From the NCBI RefSeq assembly GCF_019399895.1, contig NC_091865.1:1493001-1557000 (forward strand): a DNA stretch of 64,000 nt. The letters run 5' to 3'. A model generated the notes under the pieces. The model was not told the DNA's origin. It searched no databases and worked only from the letters and a program-made list of their open reading frames with translations. This document shows positions 39,290 through 52,200 of the stretch, one piece after another. How positions within the stretch are numbered: the stretch's first letter is position 1; each line of letters begins with the position of its first letter. Source of the DNA: Cardiocondyla obscurior (Eukaryota > Arthropoda > Insecta > Hymenoptera > Formicidae). The translations under genes and the position numbers were made by a program.

Positions 39290-41460
39290 TATCGGGTTAC
39301 CTCCCACGAGAGGGAACCTTAAAGTGTACGTACACCGCGGCGATAAGCGTTGCAAGGTTACGCTGACCGCGAGTAACAAGCGCGATCAATTAAGATTGAT
39401 CGTCGCTGTAATATTCCTCCGTAATGCGTGAATTTATCTCTAATACGTCGTTTAATGTCACGCCGATGCTAGTCTTGTTATCGGTAGCGTTAGATACTTT
39501 ATTTTCTCTTTAAAGCGAACCTTATCGCGCCCGCACGTACCGACGAGCGTTTCAAGGCTGCGTCTGATAACTACGAACGCAGTTAATTAAGATCGATTGA
39601 TACCGCGATATTCCGTTGTAATACCTAATAAATTTAAACCTAAAATGACATATAATTTCGCACCGGTGCTGTTTTCGTTATCAGTAGCGTTATAGATATT
39701 TCATATTCTCTTTAAAGTAAACTTTGTTGCGATCGAAAGTATCGACGAGCGTTTTAAGATTGCGTCTAGCTGCTAAGCGTGAAATAGAATGCAATCATTT
39801 AAGCTCGATTAACGCTGTAATACTCCACTGTAATGAATGAAGTTATTCCTAAAATCTCGTTTAATCTTACGACGATGCCGTTCTCATTATCTGTAGCATG
39901 GAATACTTCATTTTCTTCCTAAACTGAATCTTATCACGTCCAGAGGTACCGACAAGTGTTTCAAGGTTGCGTCTGTTAAGCGCAAAAACGAACGCCGTCA
40001 ATTAAGAACAATCGATATTGCAATATTCCGCCGTAATGCGTATATTTATACCTAAAATCTCATTTAACCTCACGCCGGTGCTGTTTCCATTATCGGTAGC
40101 GTTAGATACTACATTGTCTCTCTAAAGTAAACTTTGTCGCGCTCGGAAGTACCGACGAGCGTTTCAAGGTTGCGTCTACTAAGCACGAAGATAAATGCAA
40201 TCAATTAAGATCGATTTACGTTGCATGTAATACTCCACTGTAAGGCATTAAATTATTCCAGAAATTGAGCTGCATCTTACGCTGACGCTGCTCGTAGCTA
40301 TCGGTAAAATTAGGGACTTAATTTTCCACTAAAGTGCACTACGCCGAGCGCGGAAATATCGACAAGCATTTCAAGAATGCGTCTGCTAAACGTGAAAATA
40401 AACGCAATCAATTAAAACCGATGGATATTGTAATATTCCGTATTAGATACTTAATTTTTATTTTAAAGTGGACTTTGACGAGGTTGCAAGAGCCGATAAT
40501 CGTTGCAAGGTTAAGCTTACTGAGCACGAGATACAAGAGCGATCAATTAAGATTAATCGATATGATAATATTTCTCCATAATGCGTGAATGTATCTCCGA
40601 TACTTGTTTGATATTACGCAGGTGCTGTTCTTATTATCGATAGCGTTAGATACTTCATTTTCTCCCCAAAGTGAATCTTGTCGCGCCCGCATGTACCGAC
40701 AAGTGTTTCAAGGTTGCGTCTAACGACCGCGAAAATGTACGCGATCAATTAAGATCGATCGATACCGCAATATGTCCCCGTAATGCGTAAATTTACCTCG
40801 AAAATCTCGTTTAATCTCACGCCGGTGCTGTTCTCATTATCGATAGCGTTAGATACTTCATTTTCTTCCTAAAATGAATCTCGTCGCCATCGCAGGCATC
40901 GACAAGCGTTCCAAAGCTGCATTTGTTAAGTGTAAAAACGTACGCAATTAATTAAGATCAATGAATGCTGTAATATTCCACTGTAATGCATAAAATTATT
41001 TTTAAATCGTCGTTTAATATCGCGCCGGTACTGTTCTTGTTATCAGTAGCGTTGAAAATTTTGTTTTCTCCTTAAAGTGAATTTTGGCGTATTCGCAAAT
41101 GCCTGTAAGGGTTTCAAAGTTGCGTCCGATGACCGCGACAACGAACGTGATCGGTTAAGATCGATAGATGCTGTTGCAATCTAATATTCCATCAAATTAC
41201 ATGCTTAAATTTCTCTCTAAAGTGAATTTCATCGAGCCCGCAGGTACCGATAAGCGTTTCGAAGTTGCGTTTGACGACCACGAAAACGAATTTCGCCAAT
41301 TAAGCCCGATCGATAACATAATTGATAAACGTGATGCGTGAAATTATGTCTCACGCCGATGTTGCCCATAAACAGTAGCGTTAGATATTTCTCATTACAC
41401 TTTCTCATTAAAATTTACGATCTTTGAGCGTATGTAGAGACGCGAATGCGAGATGCGCAA
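39290..41460. repeat. diverged tandem array, ~203-bp unit, about 10-11 copies
   Basis: A landmark resembling CGACAAGCGTTTCAAGGTTG recurs at 39341, 39541, 39743, 39950, 40153, 40360, 40494, 40697, 40900, 41103 and 41248. Spacing is 200-207 bp except for two shortened units (134 and 145 bp). Each full unit also carries AATTAAGATCGAT, a GTAATGCGT.AATTTAT block, CTGTTCTTATTATCGGTAG with GCGTTAGATACTT, and CTTTAAAGTGAA. Copies differ by many substitutions, so the array is old. No frame runs through it. It looks like a satellite-type repeat of roughly nucleosomal length. Confidence 0.85.
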
Positions 41461-44400
41461 CGCTGCTGCAGAACCAAAGCATGTTTAAGATTTTTCCTTT
41501 TTTTTTTTTTATATATTAAAGTGATATGTTAATGTATAAAATTGTAAACGGTAACTTTATTTATTTTTCGCGTTTTCTTTTAATTAAAAATTCCCTTTTT
41601 GTGACGACATCGGCGTTATGTTTCTTCCAAAGCATATTTGTAGCCGCGTTTATTCTTATTGCGAGGAAAAATTCCATTATTGCATTCTTCGTGGAATCGT
41701 GAAACGTAAAGAGATCGTCGTGGAAACCCGCGACTTTAAAGTATAATTACTGTCCAGTGCAGATCACTGACGTGATTCGTGAAATTTTCCTACCGCAGAT
41801 AAGCAAAAGTGGATCACACATAGATCGTGACGTGAGATTGTCTACAGGAGGCGCATGTAAGATTAATTTTCCTATATCGCCGGCATCGTAGGTTTGACCC
41901 GCAGAAATTACAGCGTGCGCAGAAACGTTTCTTCTTTTCATTCCATTATCACGATGTTCCATACTTTTCTTATCGCGCGATTAAAAAAAAAAAAAAAAGA
42001 AAGCACGCAGATAGTACTCCAATTTCGACCGGGAAGTGATTTCAGTTGTACAATAGGCAACTTGTATTCTAAAGTTTCACTAACTCCTTTTTAATCCTTT
42101 TGATACGACGCATTCTAGCGTAACAATGCATTCAGACTCGATTGGCGTTTATCAAAAAATAAAACCAAAAAAATTTTTTTTTATATTCTCTTTTTAATTA
42201 GACAAATACATTAGCTTGTGCATATATAAATTATGCAGATATTTACATCATTTTTTGATCAAAAATTTCCTCTTTTAATTAATGCAGTGTACCAACGGAG
42301 AAAATTGCGTTTTCTCTCAATGACGGTTCGCAAAGCTTTTAATACGACGCATTGAAACGTAACGCATTTAGACTCGATTTGCGTTTTACGAACAATAAAA
42401 TTCTTTGAAAATTTCTACAATATTCGCTAGTTAATTAGACTGATATTTTAGTTTGCGCATGTATGCGCTATGATCAAATATTAACATAATTTTTCAATCA
42501 AAAATATCCTCTCTTAATTAATTCGGTGTACCAATGGAAAGAAAAAAAAAAAAATGCGTTTTTCGTTTGCAAAGCTTGGCTGATTAATTAAAGTTGCGCG
42601 GCTCGATCGCGTTCAGCCACTCCGAAGCGGATGGGTGTCTATGTTCGAGCTCTATTTCGGGTGAACGCACGCGGAAACGCAATCTCGAGTGTAAACATCT
42701 CGCGTGACGCGAATAATCGAGGTACGTGGCCTGCTTATACCCCCACGTCCGAATGTCTCGGAAATCATTATCCGTAAGGCTTTATCGGGGGCGGGCCATC
42801 CGCACGCAGGCGCAACGTAACGTATGCCCAGCTTTTATCGGCGCAAACGTGGTGCCTACGTACGCTACGTGCTGGACGTTTCTATTATCGCAAGTGTGAA
42901 TCGTCGCGCCTTCCCACCTTCTTCGTTTCGCTCGGCCGTTGCGTTCCACCTTGACCCCTGTCATCGGCGACCGCCGCCTCTCGCGGGCGAAGGCCGGATT
43001 TACCTCGAGAGGTGAATCCCAATAATGCGTTTCGATTGGGGAATTTATTAAGAAGAAATTTACTTCGCGAAATTAGATTTTCTACGGTGGAATGAAAAGA
43101 AAAAAAAAGAAAGAAAAAAAGAAAATCTACCTCGCTTAATCCCCCAACATCGCCGGCGTGTAAAGCAAACGCAGCGATATTTCTTTGATCTAATATATGT
43201 CTGTTTTACGGCCATCCCTGCGAGATAATGCCTCCAGAGCGCCTCTGAAACTCCGTGATCCAGATATCGGTTAGTTTCCTCCAGGACGGGACAGTATAAT
43301 ATCCTAAGGGACAAAGTACCCGCGGGTTTATGGCAATTCTATTTCTGCATCGTGTATTGCGCTACATTTATCTCCTCGCCGCTCTCCGGTACCGATAGAA
43401 ATATTGGAACCGCGCGTGATTTACGCTGGCCATTATTATTTCGCATTTACCACACTCGCGCGCTACAGATACGCGCGGACTATCCCTACGCGTGGTCAAG
43501 CAGAAAAAAAAAAAGAAAGAAAGAAAGAAAAAAAAAAATTACCTCGACAATTTATACAGCGTTTTATTAAGGCTAATACGAAGGGCGGCACCGGGGTTCG
43601 ACAATAAAGGAATATTACTAGGTACTAGGTCCGTAATACGTTCGATCCCCCGGCGTAATCTACGAAGCGTTTCAACGGCCTTCTCGCTAGTCATCCGTTA
43701 TGCGTGCCCACGCATTCGCGAGCGTACGCAACGCACGCAGCCGCGAAAAATAATCCGCGCGTAGTCGCGCCCGAGAAAATGGGTTTCGGACGAATCGGGA
43801 CGAGAACCCGATCTTATACTCGATTTCGTTCGCGAACGTCTCCCTCGATCAGATTCCAATCTCGAATCGCGCCTCTCTCGCCGTAGACATTCGTTTATCC
43901 GCTCGTTGACCTAATCCGCGGACGTCGTTTCGCGATCATGTATGAATACATTTATGACGTCGCGAGCGGCCGTTCCTTACCTTAGAATTCCTGACTTAAA
44001 GAATGGGCGCGTCGCGTGATACGAATGGACCGTTCATTATAACAAATTAAAACAACGTTACAATATTTATCGAGATATTGCCTCGATATGTTAGAAACCG
44101 AATAATTACAATGGAACACACTTATTGCGATATTACATTTTTTTATTTCCGATGCTATTTCGGTATTTCCAATACTTTCGTTACTATTTATTCTATCTAG
44201 ATCCGCGCGTCGCGATATACGAAAGCAATTCCCGGATAATGATTGAAAAATTTAAAAGCCGAAGGAGATTGGAATGAATCGATATTCGCGTTCTGTATAA
44301 AACGTTCCCCTTGTTCTTACATCACGCTCGTAAAACTCGATCCAACGTACCCGAAGCATTCAGTACCGTCTGCAGAAAATAATCCTGTTAGATACCTCTC

Positions 44401-45463
44401 TCCGGCATGCGAATGTGCGTCTCGGAAAAATCTTCATCATAGGAACGCGGATAAGTGCATGCACAGCGTCGGAGCCGCTCGCGCTTTATTCGATATCCCC
44501 GTTAATCTCGTCGTTACTCGACGGATACGCGATATTCGCGCGTGAAAAGTTTTAATGCCGCAATATATTCCCGATGGTAAGAATCCAAAGTCAAGGTCGC
44601 GATTTCGATTCCATATCGGGCGTAAAGTTGACGGCGACAAATCGCCGGCGTGCAGCCCGCCGTAAAAGAACAACCCCCTCCGGGAAATTGCGATGCAAAT
44701 AATCCCGCACGTCCGACTCGGAACGAATCGGGCGCGCGACGTGAGTAATTAAAGGCGCGATTCGGATCTGCAGCCCTTTACTTCGCAATGCGAATAAACA
44801 CGCGGCCGATTGTTTCTTCCGATCGAGGCCGAATACCTCATCGTTCTCGCGGCGACAGCTGGACAGGTTCATTTAAATTCTCGCTTAGATTGACGTTACC
44901 GGACATTTGCGTCGTGTGTCCGAGCGAAGGAGATTAAGCGCAATATTAATATCTACGCGTGGTCGGTTCACAGCGTTTGAAACGATTCAGTTTAAGGGGG
45001 AATAGCTAAGTGCATCGCGCCTGTGTTGAAATGTTGAAATTTTTAAGAGAAACGATTACGGTGGTAATAAGCATTCTAATTATGCAAGACGCACGTTATA
45101 TTGTTACTAAGCTATTTTATATGTGACATTAAATGAAGGAATAGAGAGAAAGAGAGGGAGTTATCTCAAATAAATTGTCGTCAGGGCTCTTAAACCTTGT
45201 AAGCTCACGCATGAAAAAGGTAATTTATGCACGCATTAAAGAAAAAGGTAATAATCTATGCACACAAGACTAACAATATGTTTTTAATGAATCGTACGTA
45301 TAATCGTACTATAATTTAAATTCATAAAATATTCATTGTAACTAATGAATAGGTGAGGACGAATAATTAAAATTATAAACGCGCGAAGAAAATTCTTTAT
45401 GTATCAACGAGCGGAATAACTGAGTTCTTGTTTTGCCGGTTCGAGCTTTTCATTTAAATGTAT
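41461..45463. other. intergenic, no gene seen apart from a tandem duplication
   Basis: This holds the 239-bp duplication (42091-42577), GC-richer DNA with many short frames on both strands (42.6-44.9 kb) and an A/G simple run near 43500-43537. The right end should include the 3' UTR of the cuticle gene that stops at 45464. No domain was recognised. Confidence 0.45.
42091..42577. repeat. two tandem copies of a 239-bp unit
   Basis: ATACGACGCATT occurs at 42103 and 42342, and GCAAAGCTT at 42330 and 42569, both exactly 239 bp apart. GACTCGATT.GCGTTT, TTAATTAGAC and GTGTACCAA.GGA also recur at the same offset. The copies differ mainly by substitutions and by an A run in the second. This family is different from the ~203-bp array. 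Confidence 0.75.
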
Positions 45464-48400
45464 TTAATGGCGATATTGAGAGAATTGGGTGAACGAGGGT
45501 GCAAAAATTGGCCAGGACGTGATAGGCCGAACGTAAGAAGTCGCCAAATACACGGTCGGCTCGCTTGGCACAGTTACGTCAAGTTTTGTATTGCGATGGA
45601 TCTGGATCTTGCTTTGATTAGAGATGGCAGTGACGACCGGAAGTGCCTCCTTAGAAATGACTGGGACTATTTCCTTGGCGACAACTGGAATCGCTTCCTT
45701 GGCTACGACCGGAATCGCTTCCTTGGCGAGGATTGGAATCGCTTCCTTGGCTACGACCGGAATCGCTTCCTTGGCGATGATTGGAATCGCTTCCTTGGTG
45801 GCAACTGGTACCGCCTCCTCGACGACGACCGGTACTGACTTCTTGGCGACGGCTGGAATCACTAGCTGCGCGGCATCGATTTTCACCGCGTCTTTGCGAT
45901 TCGTGCCTTCCAATCCGAGATTTTTATGAAGCTGAATCCGATGTTCGTTATAATTGGGAAGAATGGAAATGAACGGCTCCAGATCGATGGTGGTTCCTTC
46001 CGGTGTCTGCGACTGAAACTCGATCGTTTGTGCGTTAACGAACTCTTCCGGCACTTCGGCGCGAAGATTGTCGTGTACTTGAACGCGATTCTGATGAGAG
46101 GTGGCCAAAGGTATCTGACTGGGAAGGATCACCGCCTCGTAGACAGGTTCCGACGGAACTCCAGCCGGCTTTATGGCTTGAGCGGCCTTCAAACGAATGG
46201 TATTGTGAACATCAACGCGGCTTTGATGAGAAGCAGTCGCGCCTGATCTCGGGATCAGAACCGAGCCTAACAGGCCGTATACAGGCGCGACGACCGCGGG
46301 ATCCGCGGTGCCGCGATTGGCCCGATCCTGGCTAGATTTTTCCTCCGACTTTAAAACCTCGTGGGAACTCTTCGGCGTGGCGTTTGCCGCTGAATCCCGA
46401 TCAGCCTGATCTCCCTGGGAACTCGGATTTTCTGTCTGACGTTGATCTTGATCGGCCGGTGCTTCGGGGCTGCGCTTCCTGCGGCTCGTATGCCCCTCTT
46501 CCCTCTCGACGGTGGCCTTCGCGTGTTCGTGCGAGTAGGCGTACTTGGCTAACAGGACCTCATTGGTCTCGTGCGGTAAACTGTTGTCAGTAGGCAGATT
46601 CGTCGCCGCGACACGGAAGCCGTCCTCGTCCGCGACGTAAAAGACGGATTGCAGGATACCGTGCGCGTCGACGTAGCTGTAGGAGCCGCGCGTGACCCCG
46701 TCGAGACCCCGGACTTCCTCTTTAGCCGACGGCCCGCCGGCGTAGCTGTACGCGTGCACCCCGGCACGCGTGTCCTGCGACTGATGATACACCGGAAGCG
46801 TATTCCCCAGATAGGCGTAGGGCAGCAGGGTCAGCTGTGCGCCCACCGCTGCGCCGAGAATCATGAAAACTGGAATCTGCGGGATTCAAACAAGTCTCTC
46901 ACCAGCGAGGATACGGAAGCGGTAGAAAACACCCGAGGTAATTCTCGCAATGTCCGAATCAAAGTACACGCCATTTTTCAGAACCGTTTTCCCTTTTCCG
47001 TGAACCCTCTATTTAATTATCTCTAATTATCGGAATAAAGATTCCTTTGGAGTCACTCTTTTTCGAGAATTTCTTTTTTTTTTCTTCTTGGGAAGCGAGA
47101 TTTCATTAAAAAGAAATTAAAGGGCCAATTTACGTTACGTACAATGCGAATGCAATCTTTTATACTGTATTTCATTGCAAGGACTCCTGTCCGGCTACAA
47201 TTGTAAAACGATAATTGCACATACGGGTTCTACGTCGATGCGTTTATTGCGCTCGCCGTTTGTCGGGCTTCAGTATCTCTACAATCGTCCTGTGATTGAA
47301 GAACGACATTGGTATAGTTTCGCGAACAGTATCCCGTTACTCGCTATCGCAGATTCGCCGGAGGAATAGATACGCCAAATACGCAAGCACGATGCATTAT
47401 ACTCGCCGTACATATGCACGTGTTACCGAGGCGCAGAAAATTCGGTCGAGCGCACTTTATCTGGTAACAAATGCAAATTGCGAGTACACTCGCCCTCGAA
47501 GCCCTCATTTTGCATGCAATCGTCGCGTCGGTAGATTTACTCGCGCAACTAGCTGGTGCATTCTCGAAACATGCCCTTCGTAGAATACCGCGAAAGTACC
47601 GCATCGGGAATTTCGTTCTCGGAGGACGTAAAAAAAAAAAGAAAAAAAAAAAGAGAGAGAGACTTTTCAGTTTGCCACAGCGAACGAAATATCCAACGAA
47701 TTTTTACTCCCGCGGTATCGGCAATGTGGGAGCACCTCCGCAACGAGTGTGGGAAGGGGTGACTTTACACGCATGAGCCTCCCGGGAGATTCAGCCTCTC
47801 GTTGCGATCGAATATGGCCCGAAAACGATGAGCCGCCTGCGCGGTGCGAGGAAAAGTGACAAAGCCACAGTCTCGAATCGTTATCTGCGACTTCAAGAGA
47901 GCCATAAAAAGAAAAAAAAAAGTCAACGATTCAAATCTATATTTTTTCTCAAAGCAAGTACGCGTTGGTACAATTTTATCAACGAGTGCAATCAAATACT
48001 TATTACTCTTATCTGTGACTTTTCCTCGCGAAACTGGGGATTTATTCCGCGAATAAAAATAAAAAAATTGATAAGAGCGCATCTCGAAGAACGAGTATAA
48101 TTAAAATAATTGCAACATCTGGATCTTTGCTGGAAAGGCAGCGCGGGAGATTAGGCCAATAATTGCGTACAGTTATTAAACAAATCGTAATATATCGCAA
48201 AGTGTTCACTTAGATTGACGGTGAATTATTTTCGTGATTACAGTTACACGCTCGAGATTTCCATGTTCGTTCAAACGGACAACTATAAAAGCAGATTCTT
48301 CGAAACTGTCGCAGTGTCCGCAGAGTGTCTGGCAATTTAAGCCAGCTATAAAGGTCGAACAAAAAGTTGCGGAACAGTTGTAACGTTGTACCCCGCAAGG

Positions 48401-49136
48401 CCGACTAGAGGAGTCTTACGTTGCGAAAACAGCGGGGTTCTATCCCCATATTGGTGTTGGATAAGAATGCCATTTGGCGAGGATTTCGCCGCCGTAAAAC
48501 GCACGCGGTGGTCGGGCTCTTGTATCGTGAATTTAACACGCGTATATTTTCCAAAGCTTTTATATCTAGGCAAAAAGCAAGTGGGCTTCGCGCAAGAGTA
48601 TCCCTTTCAAATAAATTATAACGCTCGTACGTCATTCCCGTAGACATTTGCTCTCTGTAAGAGCCGCTGTTTAATGAGGTGTCTGTATAATAAAGACTAA
48701 AATTTCGCTTTCAGCGTCGTGCGTAATAAGCCGAAAATATGCACGTCGTCAAAAAGTTATGAGTTTCACACACTTTTAATTCGCGTGCATAGATGTACAA
48801 TAAAATCTTTAAAATATGCAATATTATACTGATAATATTTAATTTAATTAATAATGAATAACTCTTTAAAAATTATTCGTGGTTTTATATCAATGCATTT
48901 TAAACACTTTGGTGTTTTAATATTAGTTAAATAAAATGCACAACGTGTCGCGGACTAATTCTTTTTCATCTTACACGCGTCGATGTGTTTTATATTTTAA
49001 GATTAAAAAACATTGTTAAAACATTGTTAAAAAAAAAAAAAATTATTATCTTTGCAATGAGAAAATTCATGAAAAACGTAAAAATCCTTCAAAATTAAGA
49101 GAAAGCTTAGCAGATTGCACTTACCAGTGCCCGCAT
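45464..49136 (-). CDS. RR-1 cuticle protein with octapeptide repeats
   Basis: Secreted protein of 474 residues from two exons, 49136-49125 (four codons) and 46876-45464. Residues 1-18 are a signal peptide (MRALIPVF then MILGAAVGAQ). The RR-1 chitin-binding domain spans about 35-99, with HAYSYAGG, GSYSYVDAHG and GFRVAATNLP. A basic SRRKRS site at about 135-140 could be cut by a furin-like protease. It is followed by a polar Gln/Ser/Asp-rich linker. Four copies of a motif like SHQSRVDVHNT lie at about 220, 264, 313 and 423. Nine tandem octapeptides with consensus KEAIPVVA fill 349-420. The RR-1 domain should anchor the protein to chitin; the role of the repeats is unknown. The gene is AG/CT-skewed only in the repeat. 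It sits 9 kb from the double-RR-1 gene on the same strand with the same exon-1 design, suggesting common ancestry. Confidence 0.85.
45629..45844 (-). repeat. coding 24-bp minisatellite, nine units
   Basis: This encodes residues 349-420 of the cuticle protein. The unit is 24 bp, with a plus-strand form close to GCTTCCTTGGC.ACGACCG. The central five copies are nearly identical, while the outer ones have diverged. This is the pattern expected from unequal exchange or slippage. Confidence 0.85.
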
Positions 49137-49217
49137 CGTACTCGATATGTCTCTGCCGGTTCCTTGCTAGTTGAAGGACTGCTTGGGCTGTGCACCTTGC
49201 TCGTGGTCTGGTTTTGA

Positions 49218-49225
49218 CTTATATA
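49218..49225 (-). promoter_or_regulatory. TATA box of the octapeptide-repeat cuticle gene
   Basis: TATATAAG on the minus strand, 82 bp upstream of the start codon. It is the same octamer as at the other cuticle gene, and no ATG intervenes after the expected start site. Confidence 0.65.
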
Positions 49226-52200
49226 CGCGGCGCGAACCGCGCGAGACGTCTTCGAACCAGGAACCCGAGGAATCGTCGAAGGACAAGGCAGATCCATTCG
49301 CCGGGACAGGATCGCATCAGTCGATTCTAAGATCCCTGCAAGCCCATCAAGCCGCCTTTGGTATGATAATATCATTCGCATGCATCGTAAAAATAAGAAA
49401 AGTCGATATACCGGATTTAACGCTTGCCCTTCTTCGCAAGTGGTGAAGTTTTTTTTTTCTTTTTCTCGAGATGCCATTCTAAAACAATTATTAAACAAAT
49501 TGAGTTAATTAACTATTAAAAAAAAACCATTAAATTTTTATTACAATTCGTATTTTGCTTTTCGATTTGCAGAAAAAGATCTACAGCACACTCACTTGGT
49601 TTCAAATTAATTACCGATGTTATGGCGAGGGAAAACGAATGTTCAATCATTCGCAACGAATCCTCGGTAAATTGTAATTACCCTTACGACGTGCGGAGAC
49701 TTTTACATGATGCTGAAAATAAATGAAGCGTCGTCAGAATGAAGCATGAATTGAATGAAGCAACTTAGGGAAACGGAACTGGTTCGACTCACCCGAGGTC
49801 GTTCAACGATCCCAATCGTGTAGATATAAAATTACTTCGCAACCCACTTGAGCTCAGTGTTCTGGCTTCGCACGCTTGGCCTCGAATCGCTTAATCTGCA
49901 ACGCTGTGACGCATTTTAATGAGGTTCTTATGCCCGATGCCTTGTTCCGGTTACGACGGATTCTGCATTTAGCCCGAGAAACGTAATAATGTGGTGAAAA
50001 ATGGATCTCCGAGCGCTTCTTGTTATCTTGACATTCCTCCCAGCTTCTTTTCTGCCAGAAGACCCTTTAACAAGAAATTTCATTATTTTAAGAAAAGAGA
50101 GAATTCGCGTTCTCACATTATTAGTTTAATGTCGTCATCGTAATTGCTACGACGATTGAATCACATCAAGGCCGTCAAGGGTCTACCTGAGTAACGCTGC
50201 CTCGTTTCTGCCTCGCCTTATAAATACGCGTGCACACGCATACACGCGCGCGCGCGTATTTACTTTTGAGACGAAGCTTGTTTCTTAAGTTTAATGGGCG
50301 CAGTTTAATAAAGCGCATACCGAATCGAAACCTATACATGTCATAAGTTTGCGAACAGGATCAAGTAACATGCCTTTAATTTTCTTGATGGTGCTGAGGG
50401 AGGAGGCTGAAGCCCAACCTGTTGCTTCTTTTATTGCCTCTTCCGCCGCGGAGCACCGTATATTTAAGAAATCGCGCATTTATACCAGCAACAAGTTTGT
50501 ACTTGTTAAAGGTTCGTACTTATTATATGTTTTTCTGCCGCATAAGCATATTACTCCTCTATTATAGTCACGATAAAGTATGTGCGATAAATATATTTTA
50601 ACATAATGTATAATTAGTATAATGAAATTAAAGCGAGGCGCGAACGCTCCTCCGGACACTTTAATCCGCGAAATGCTCATGCTGATTCGAATCTTTATAT
50701 CCTTAATCTCCCGTAATACTGATTATCCGATAGAGAATAAAATAAATTTCACTCAACCTAACCTAACTCCAATTTATATTTAAATTCCAGTTCTATTGCG
50801 TAAATACAAACCGAGACGTGGATCCTTCCTCGCAAATAATATCCCTTTGGTGTACGTGACCGGTACATTTCGTTTCTACCTCCGCAGAATCGCGATTTAT
50901 GTGCATGATTAGAAGCAAGATCGTGCCTGACGGTCGCCGGTAGTTGTCGGCGATTTTTCAATCGCGAGTAATTCGATTGGCTGCGACACGTTCGTGTCCG
51001 GCGGAATTGTTCGCCTGCCGCGGCTTTTTTTACTCCTTTTCTTCTTTCTTCTTTTTTTTTTATCCACAGCCGCAGACCGCAGACATCCAGGAATCTCTCC
51101 TAAGGGCACAATAAAATCACACGACTTTCATCCTTGGCAGTGCCAGCAATTGCAATGACCTGAACTTGCGCGCGTGAACGCGGCGTACGATATCCGAGTA
51201 TTACAATGACGTAAAGGGCTAACGCGGGAGATCAACCTGTCTACCGTGATGTTCAAGCCAGATACCGCAGAAATTTGCATATATTCAGTTTTCTCCAAGA
51301 GAGCGGATTTTCAAACACACATGGAAAATCATAATGGATTATATATACAATATTAATGCAAATAACAATCAATTAAATTTAAAATAAATATAATAATAAT
51401 TAATTACCAAAAACTAGTTCTAGAATTTTGAAATATATTCTTGATAACTACAAAACTGAAAAAAAAAAGTGTAACCTTTTCTAATTTAATTAATTCCGCT
51501 TACTGGCTTAATCTTCACAACCACTGAAACAGTTCTGTAACGAGATTCATATCTTGTAATCGAGTAATTCGATTCCGGGCATCGCGGAGGAAGATTTTTC
51601 ATTTTTCTGGTTATCGGGCCGTGATCATCGAGATGAAAAATCGGAATGTAAGAAAACGTGGGCGGGGTATAGTATTCGCAGAATATCGCGTTCGATCTCG
51701 GTCCAATGGACTGGCACTCGTGATTTTTTTCGTTATGCTCGGCGCACAAACGCGATATAAATAGGAGAACGTTACGATAAGCGGGAAATACAACTTCCAT
51801 AATACGATGGCCAGTTACGTGCGTATTATTCTGAATTTCAAACAGCACGGGTAAACGACGGCACTTAATTCACGCCCAGGCGCACGTGCGCGTCGACATT
51901 GCCGATTTGAAGTCGACTTTTAATATCGTCAAGATTCCTTATGCATTTGCTGCTTTTAAGGGAGCGATCGACGCCAATTCTCAATCGGGGAATCTTACCG
52001 CGTCTCCCAACCCGGATGCTGCTTCTCTCGAGTATGCGCCCCGCGCAGAATTCTCACGGGACACGACGCATTTGTTTGTCAATTTCTAAGCATCCCGCTT
52101 CCTCATTCCTCCCATCGTCGGGGACCGTTTCGCAGGGCTAATCCGACGGGACACGCCTTTCGAGCGAGTCCAAGCGCGGGCGAAGTAACGGCGGGCCGTG

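Noticed and set aside
45458..46246. Plus-strand frames with repetitive Gly/Ile/Ala/Ser or Asn/Arg/Phe/Leu translations
   Set aside because: They are antisense shadows of the octapeptide-repeat exon of the cuticle gene on the minus strand.
50755..50768. AACCTAACCTAAC resembling the TTAGG insect telomere repeat
   Set aside because: There are only two units, in the interior of a gene-containing region, so it does not indicate a telomere.
51486..51848. 120-codon minus-strand frame with mixed composition
   Set aside because: It starts at a non-ATG codon. An AG acceptor-like site precedes part of it, but no partner exon or family signature was found, so it is probably chance.
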